This document shows, piece by piece, positions 61,335 through 64,000 of a DNA stretch of 64,000 nucleotides. Numbering within the stretch: position 1 is the first letter of the stretch; each line of letters starts with the position of its first letter. Under the pieces are notes generated by a model, which saw only the letters and a list, made by a program, of their open reading frames with translations, was not told the DNA's origin and did not search any database. The translations under genes and the position numbers were made by a program. The DNA is from Desulfosporosinus hippei DSM 8344 (lineage in GTDB: Bacteria; Bacillota; Desulfitobacteriia; Desulfitobacteriales; Desulfitobacteriaceae): assembly GCF_900100785.1 (NCBI RefSeq), contig NZ_FNCP01000026.1, positions 1-64,000 of the forward strand, in the 5' to 3' direction.

Positions 61335-61916
61335 ATGATTCGTATTGGAGTTATCGGGCAATCTGGAGAGATAAGCGGCGAGCTTCAACAATTGGCTCAT
61401 GACATAGGGCGGGAAATTGCTAATAGAGGGGCAATTCTTCTAACCGGCGGTACTAATGGGGTGATGGAATGTGCTTCTAAAGGTGCTAAAGAGGCAAATG
61501 GGCTGGTAGTAGGGATTTTGCCAGGGGATACCTTAGACAGAGCAAATAAATATATTGATATTCCTATTAATACAGGATTAAGTTTTGATTATCGCAGCTT
61601 AATTCTTGTTCATTCTTCAGATGCCTTGATCATGGTTGGCGGAGGTAATGGAACCTTAGGGGAATTATCTGCTGCATACCTTAACCTCAAGCCTGTCGTG
61701 ATCCTGGAACCTTCAGGCGGATGGGCTAAGAGAGTTAGGACTATGGCTTTTGAAGAAGAGTATTTAGATGAAAGAAAAAGCATAAAACTGGATTACGCTC
61801 AGACGGTTAAAGAGGCTTTGGATATTGCTTTAAGCCGAATAGAAAAGGATAGACACTCATCGGCCCAACTACTTACTGACGGGTGCCAAGGAAATAAATC
61901 TGATGCGGAACAATGA
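61335..61916 (+). CDS. LOG-like / TIGR00725-family nucleotide-binding protein
   Basis: 193 aa. IRIGVIGQSGEIS, GAILLTGGTNGVMECASKGAKEANGLVVGILPGD, and ALIMVGGGNGTLGELSAAYLNLKPVVIL have the Rossmann-like fold of LOG family proteins (GGxGTxxE variant GGGNGTLGEL). Relatives hydrolyse nucleoside monophosphates or bind nucleotides. Gene is 66 nt past yccF; GAGAGGATG upstream. Confidence 0.85.
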   Translation: MIRIGVIGQSGEISGELQQLAHDIGREIANRGAILLTGGTNGVMECASKGAKEANGLVVGILPGDTLDRANKYIDIPINTGLSFDYRSLILVHSSDALIMVGGGNGTLGELSAAYLNLKPVVILEPSGGWAKRVRTMAFEEEYLDERKSIKLDYAQTVKEALDIALSRIEKDRHSSAQLLTDGCQGNKSDAEQ

Positions 61917-61994
61917 TCTTTACAGACTCGAAGATGATAGCGTTTAACAACAAGTAGCTAGACTATTGATCTTATATAATTGGAGGACAAATCT

Positions 61995-62327
61995 GTGCTT
62001 ACATTCTATTGTTTTCCACAGTGAACAACTTGCAAAAAAGCGGAAGCGGGTCTTCTGCAACAAAATAGGGAGTTTGAATACCGTAACATTGTGAAAAAAC
62101 CACTCACAGTTGAGGAACTAACAGACTTAGCAAAGCTTGGTGAGGTTTCCATCCTAAGTCTCCTGAACAAGAGGAGCAAAACATACAAGGATCTTGGGAA
62201 AGAAATTCAGGAGTCTGACGAAATGGCCGTCGCTGATTTTCTTGCCGCGAATCCTAAGGCAATAATTAGGCCGCTGGTTGTGGAAAACAACAAGCTTACG
62301 ATAGGTTTTAAGCCAGAGCCTAAATAA
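61995..62327 (+). CDS. Putative selenoprotein of the ArsC/Spx (thioredoxin-fold) family
   Basis: 110 aa if UGA at 62022-62024 is read as selenocysteine. The sequence begins MLTFYCFPQ-U-TTCKKAEAGL, so the family's CxxC becomes U10xxC13. It continues NREFEYRNIVKKPLTVEELTDLAKLG and ends MAVADFLAANPKAIIRPLVV plus a NKLTIGFKPE tail, all standard for ArsC/Spx-like proteins of 110-120 aa. GGAGGA lies 7 nt before GTG 61995, the frame is otherwise intact, and a hairpin follows the UGA. ATG-less fragment from 62091 is not a gene of its own. Likely a redox enzyme. The alternative is a nonsense mutation of a Cys codon. Confidence 0.75.
62040..62058 (+). promoter_or_regulatory. SECIS-like hairpin for the UGA at 62022
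   Basis: GCGGAAG (62040-62046) pairs with CTTCTGC (62052-62058), loop CGGGT. It starts 15 nt after the UGA, and the loop opens 22 nt after it with G at position 2. The loop flank GGGTCT resembles the GGTCT of the E. coli fdhF SECIS loop. Confidence 0.6.
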
Positions 62328-62367
62328 CTAACTAAATTTGACGGTTACATATTTCTTGAGGTGAACA

Positions 62368-62943
62368 ATGATTATAGAAGATACTAAGGATCAAATAATT
62401 AGTACTCGACAAAGCATTCTTGATGTGGCTGGTAAATTAATAGCCCAGAAAGGTGTTAAAGCTACCAGCCTATCGGATATAGCTAAAGAAGTTGGCATAA
62501 GCAAAGGAACCTTATATTACTACTATTCTAATAAGAACGATATTATCTATGACATTGCAGATATTCATCTGACAAGGATTACTAAAGAGTTATTAGCATG
62601 GATTGAAAGTATTGAGAATAATATCTCAGCAGAGGATGTAATAAGAGTGGTATTTGAAAGAATATCCACGGCAGAAACTAGGGGAAAACTGCATCTTTAT
62701 CTCATTAGTGATGCAGTTACCAGTAATGGCCCTCTTAATAAACGTTTTAGAGAAAAATATAGGGAATGGAGGATTGCACTGGAAAATGGACTGAGAAAGG
62801 TGTTGAAAGATAGAACAGCAGATTATGTTGTTTTATCCTATATAATACTTGCAGCTCTTGACGGATTCACAATTCAGTGGAGACTTGGCGAGGAAGACAT
62901 TCCTATAGAAGGTATAGCTAACGTGATATCGAAATTAGAGTGA
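62368..62943 (+). CDS. TetR/AcrR-family transcriptional regulator
   Basis: 191 aa. The helix-turn-helix SILDVAGKLIAQKGVKATSLSDIAKEVGISKGTLYYYYSNKNDII is typical; the C-terminal helical half binds an unknown ligand. GAGGTG precedes the ATG. The 24-bp palindrome downstream (63032-63055), in front of the alcohol dehydrogenase gene, is its likely operator. Confidence 0.92.
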   Translation: MIIEDTKDQIISTRQSILDVAGKLIAQKGVKATSLSDIAKEVGISKGTLYYYYSNKNDIIYDIADIHLTRITKELLAWIESIENNISAEDVIRVVFERISTAETRGKLHLYLISDAVTSNGPLNKRFREKYREWRIALENGLRKVLKDRTADYVVLSYIILAALDGFTIQWRLGEEDIPIEGIANVISKLE

Positions 62944-63031
62944 GGCTCACGACTCTATCAAGATGGTTTACAAACTTACACTGACGTTCACAAATGCTTC
63001 GCAGAGTAGGGGGGCCTTTTATTCAATATTT

Positions 63032-63055
63032 TATCGGTCGGTCGACCGACTGATA
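63032..63055. promoter_or_regulatory. 24-bp palindrome, likely TetR operator
   Basis: TATCGGTCGGTC (63032-63043) and GACCGACTGATA (63044-63055) are inverse complements with one mismatch. It lies between the TetR gene and the alcohol dehydrogenase gene. Confidence 0.7.
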
Positions 63056-63109
63056 AGAGAAATAAGAATTGACTTCACACAGAGAGGTATAAGAGGAGGG
63101 GATCCTGAG

Positions 63110-64000
63110 ATGTATAAGTTATATTGTAGGATCTATCAAAGTGTTTTTAAAGCATTTGCTTACCTTTTGCCCTGGCGTGAGCCCGAGGTAATTCGGGGAG
63201 AAAACAGCTTGTGCAAGCTGCCCAGACTAATTATAAGCAAGGACATAGACAAAGTTTTAATAGTAACTGACAAGATGATTGCTTCTCTGGGACTTATGGA
63301 TAAATTACTTATGGGCTTAACTGATGTAGGAGTAGACTACATTGTGTATGATGAAACTGTTCCAAACCCAACCATTGAGAACATTGAAGATGCATTACGA
63401 TTGTATAAATCAAATAATTGCAGAGGTATAGTAGCTTTTGGCGGCGGCTCCCCCCTTGATTGTGCAAAGGGCGTAGGTGCGCGTGTCGCAAGGCCCAATA
63501 AGAGTATTTCTCAGATGAAGGGAGTATTTAAGGTCTTAAAAAGCATACCTCCTCTGTTTGCAGTTCCTACGACTGCCGGTACTGGAAGTGAGACCACGAT
63601 TGCTGCAGTCATTACAGATGGCAGGACCCATGAGAAGTACGCCATCTCTGATACGTCATTAATTCCCCATTATGCAGTACTTGATCCGATGCTTACAGTT
63701 AATCTGCCGCCTCATATTACTTCGACGACTGGGATTGATGCATTGACCCATGCTGTTGAAGCCTATATTGGCAAAAGCAATACAAAAAAGACAAAAAAGT
63801 ATAGTAGAGATGCAGTTAGGTTAATTTTTGCTAACATTTTTGAAGCCTATTCCAACGGAAAAAACCTAGCTGCACGGAAAAATATGCAAGAGGCTTCCTT
63901 CCTGGCCGGCTTAGCTTTTACACGTGCCTACGTAGGTTATGTCCATGCAATAGCCCATACTCTTGGCGGATTTTACTCTGTTCCTCATGGATTAGCTAAT
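63110..64000 (+). CDS. Iron-containing alcohol dehydrogenase, truncated by window end
   Basis: At least 297 aa; the C-terminus lies beyond 64000. GIVAFGGGSPLDCAKGVGA binds NAD(P), VPTTAGTGSETT and TGIDALTHAVEAYIG hold metal and coenzyme residues, and HAIAHTLGGFYSVPHGLAN carries metal His ligands. An N-terminal extension YKLYCRIYQSVFKAFAYLLP precedes the usual start, so it may be of the longer subgroup. AGGAGGGG serves ATG 63110. Probably repressed by the adjacent TetR protein. Confidence 0.92.
   Translation, partial: MYKLYCRIYQSVFKAFAYLLPWREPEVIRGENSLCKLPRLIISKDIDKVLIVTDKMIASLGLMDKLLMGLTDVGVDYIVYDETVPNPTIENIEDALRLYKSNNCRGIVAFGGGSPLDCAKGVGARVARPNKSISQMKGVFKVLKSIPPLFAVPTTAGTGSETTIAAVITDGRTHEKYAISDTSLIPHYAVLDPMLTVNLPPHITSTTGIDALTHAVEAYIGKSNTKKTKKYSRDAVRLIFANIFEAYSNGKNLAARKNMQEASFLAGLAFTRAYVGYVHAIAHTLGGFYSVPHGLAN

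Noticed and set aside
62091-62327. Separate 78-aa protein starting at 62091
   Set aside because: It begins in the middle of the ArsC/Spx fold; the upstream frame with the ribosome site completes it through the UGA.

Overview
The window reads as chromosome of an anaerobic, spore-forming, moderately AT-rich Clostridia, closest in feel to Desulfosporosinus/Desulfitobacterium. This rests on recognised families: the YtaF sporulation protein next to coaE, a DUF134/NifX-like/Mrp cluster, many AGGAGG ribosome sites, a T-box, a ykkC-family riboswitch, and one gene that makes sense only if UGA is read as selenocysteine. No tRNA, rRNA, CRISPR array, prophage or transposase was found.

Layout. 1-11.9 kb is accessory: a MoaE-like protein, two pentapeptide-repeat proteins, a flavin reductase-like protein, an AAA ATPase, two alpha/beta hydrolases, an Asp/Glu racemase-like protein, GNATs, a DTW-domain enzyme, VanW, DinB and small membrane proteins. 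11.9-20.9 kb is a conserved housekeeping block: a PAS histidine kinase, an ABC-F ATPase, ytaF, coaE, a lytic transglycosylase, a CsoR/CstR-type repressor, DUF134, a NifX-like protein with a His tail, an Mrp ATPase, a ferredoxin and a small coiled-coil partner. 21-34 kb is mixed: two gene remnants, PhzF, peptide deformylase, an MGMT-like protein, a GNAT-YoaP protein, ilvD, a LysE exporter, thpR, a D-aminoacylase-like amidohydrolase, and a thioredoxin reductase-like flavoprotein with a degraded NADPH site.

34-48 kb is the amino-acid core. thrB and hom run leftwards. Divergent from them, ilvE-ilvB-ilvN-ilvC-leuA-leuB runs rightwards behind a ykkC-family riboswitch, probably of the ppGpp class, with its terminator. 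After leuB come a T-box with a proline (CCC) specifier, then a tandemly duplicated 241-bp foldback element, then proC-proB-proA. So branched-chain synthesis appears tied to a starvation alarmone and proline synthesis to tRNA-Pro charging. ilvD lies apart at 26-28 kb; leuC and leuD are not in the window.

48-64 kb is accessory again: a YrzF-like kinase, an MFS exporter, an MGDG-synthase-type glycosyltransferase and a PAP2 protein behind an 11-bp-phased activator site, a YjgB-like lipoprotein, a DUF6530/GIY-YIG pair behind a palindromic operator, an NlpC/P60 hydrolase, a MutL-like protein, an aminotransferase, an amidohydrolase, a DUF3786 Fe-S protein, YccF and a LOG-like protein. It ends with the putative selenoprotein (ArsC/Spx fold, U10xxC13), a TetR regulator with its palindrome, and an iron-type alcohol dehydrogenase cut by the window end.

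The most interesting observations are the candidate ArsC/Spx-like selenoprotein at 61995-62327 with a SECIS-like hairpin, the duplicated foldback element between the T-box and proC, the flavoprotein lacking a normal NADPH site, and the phased repeats in front of the glycolipid synthase gene.
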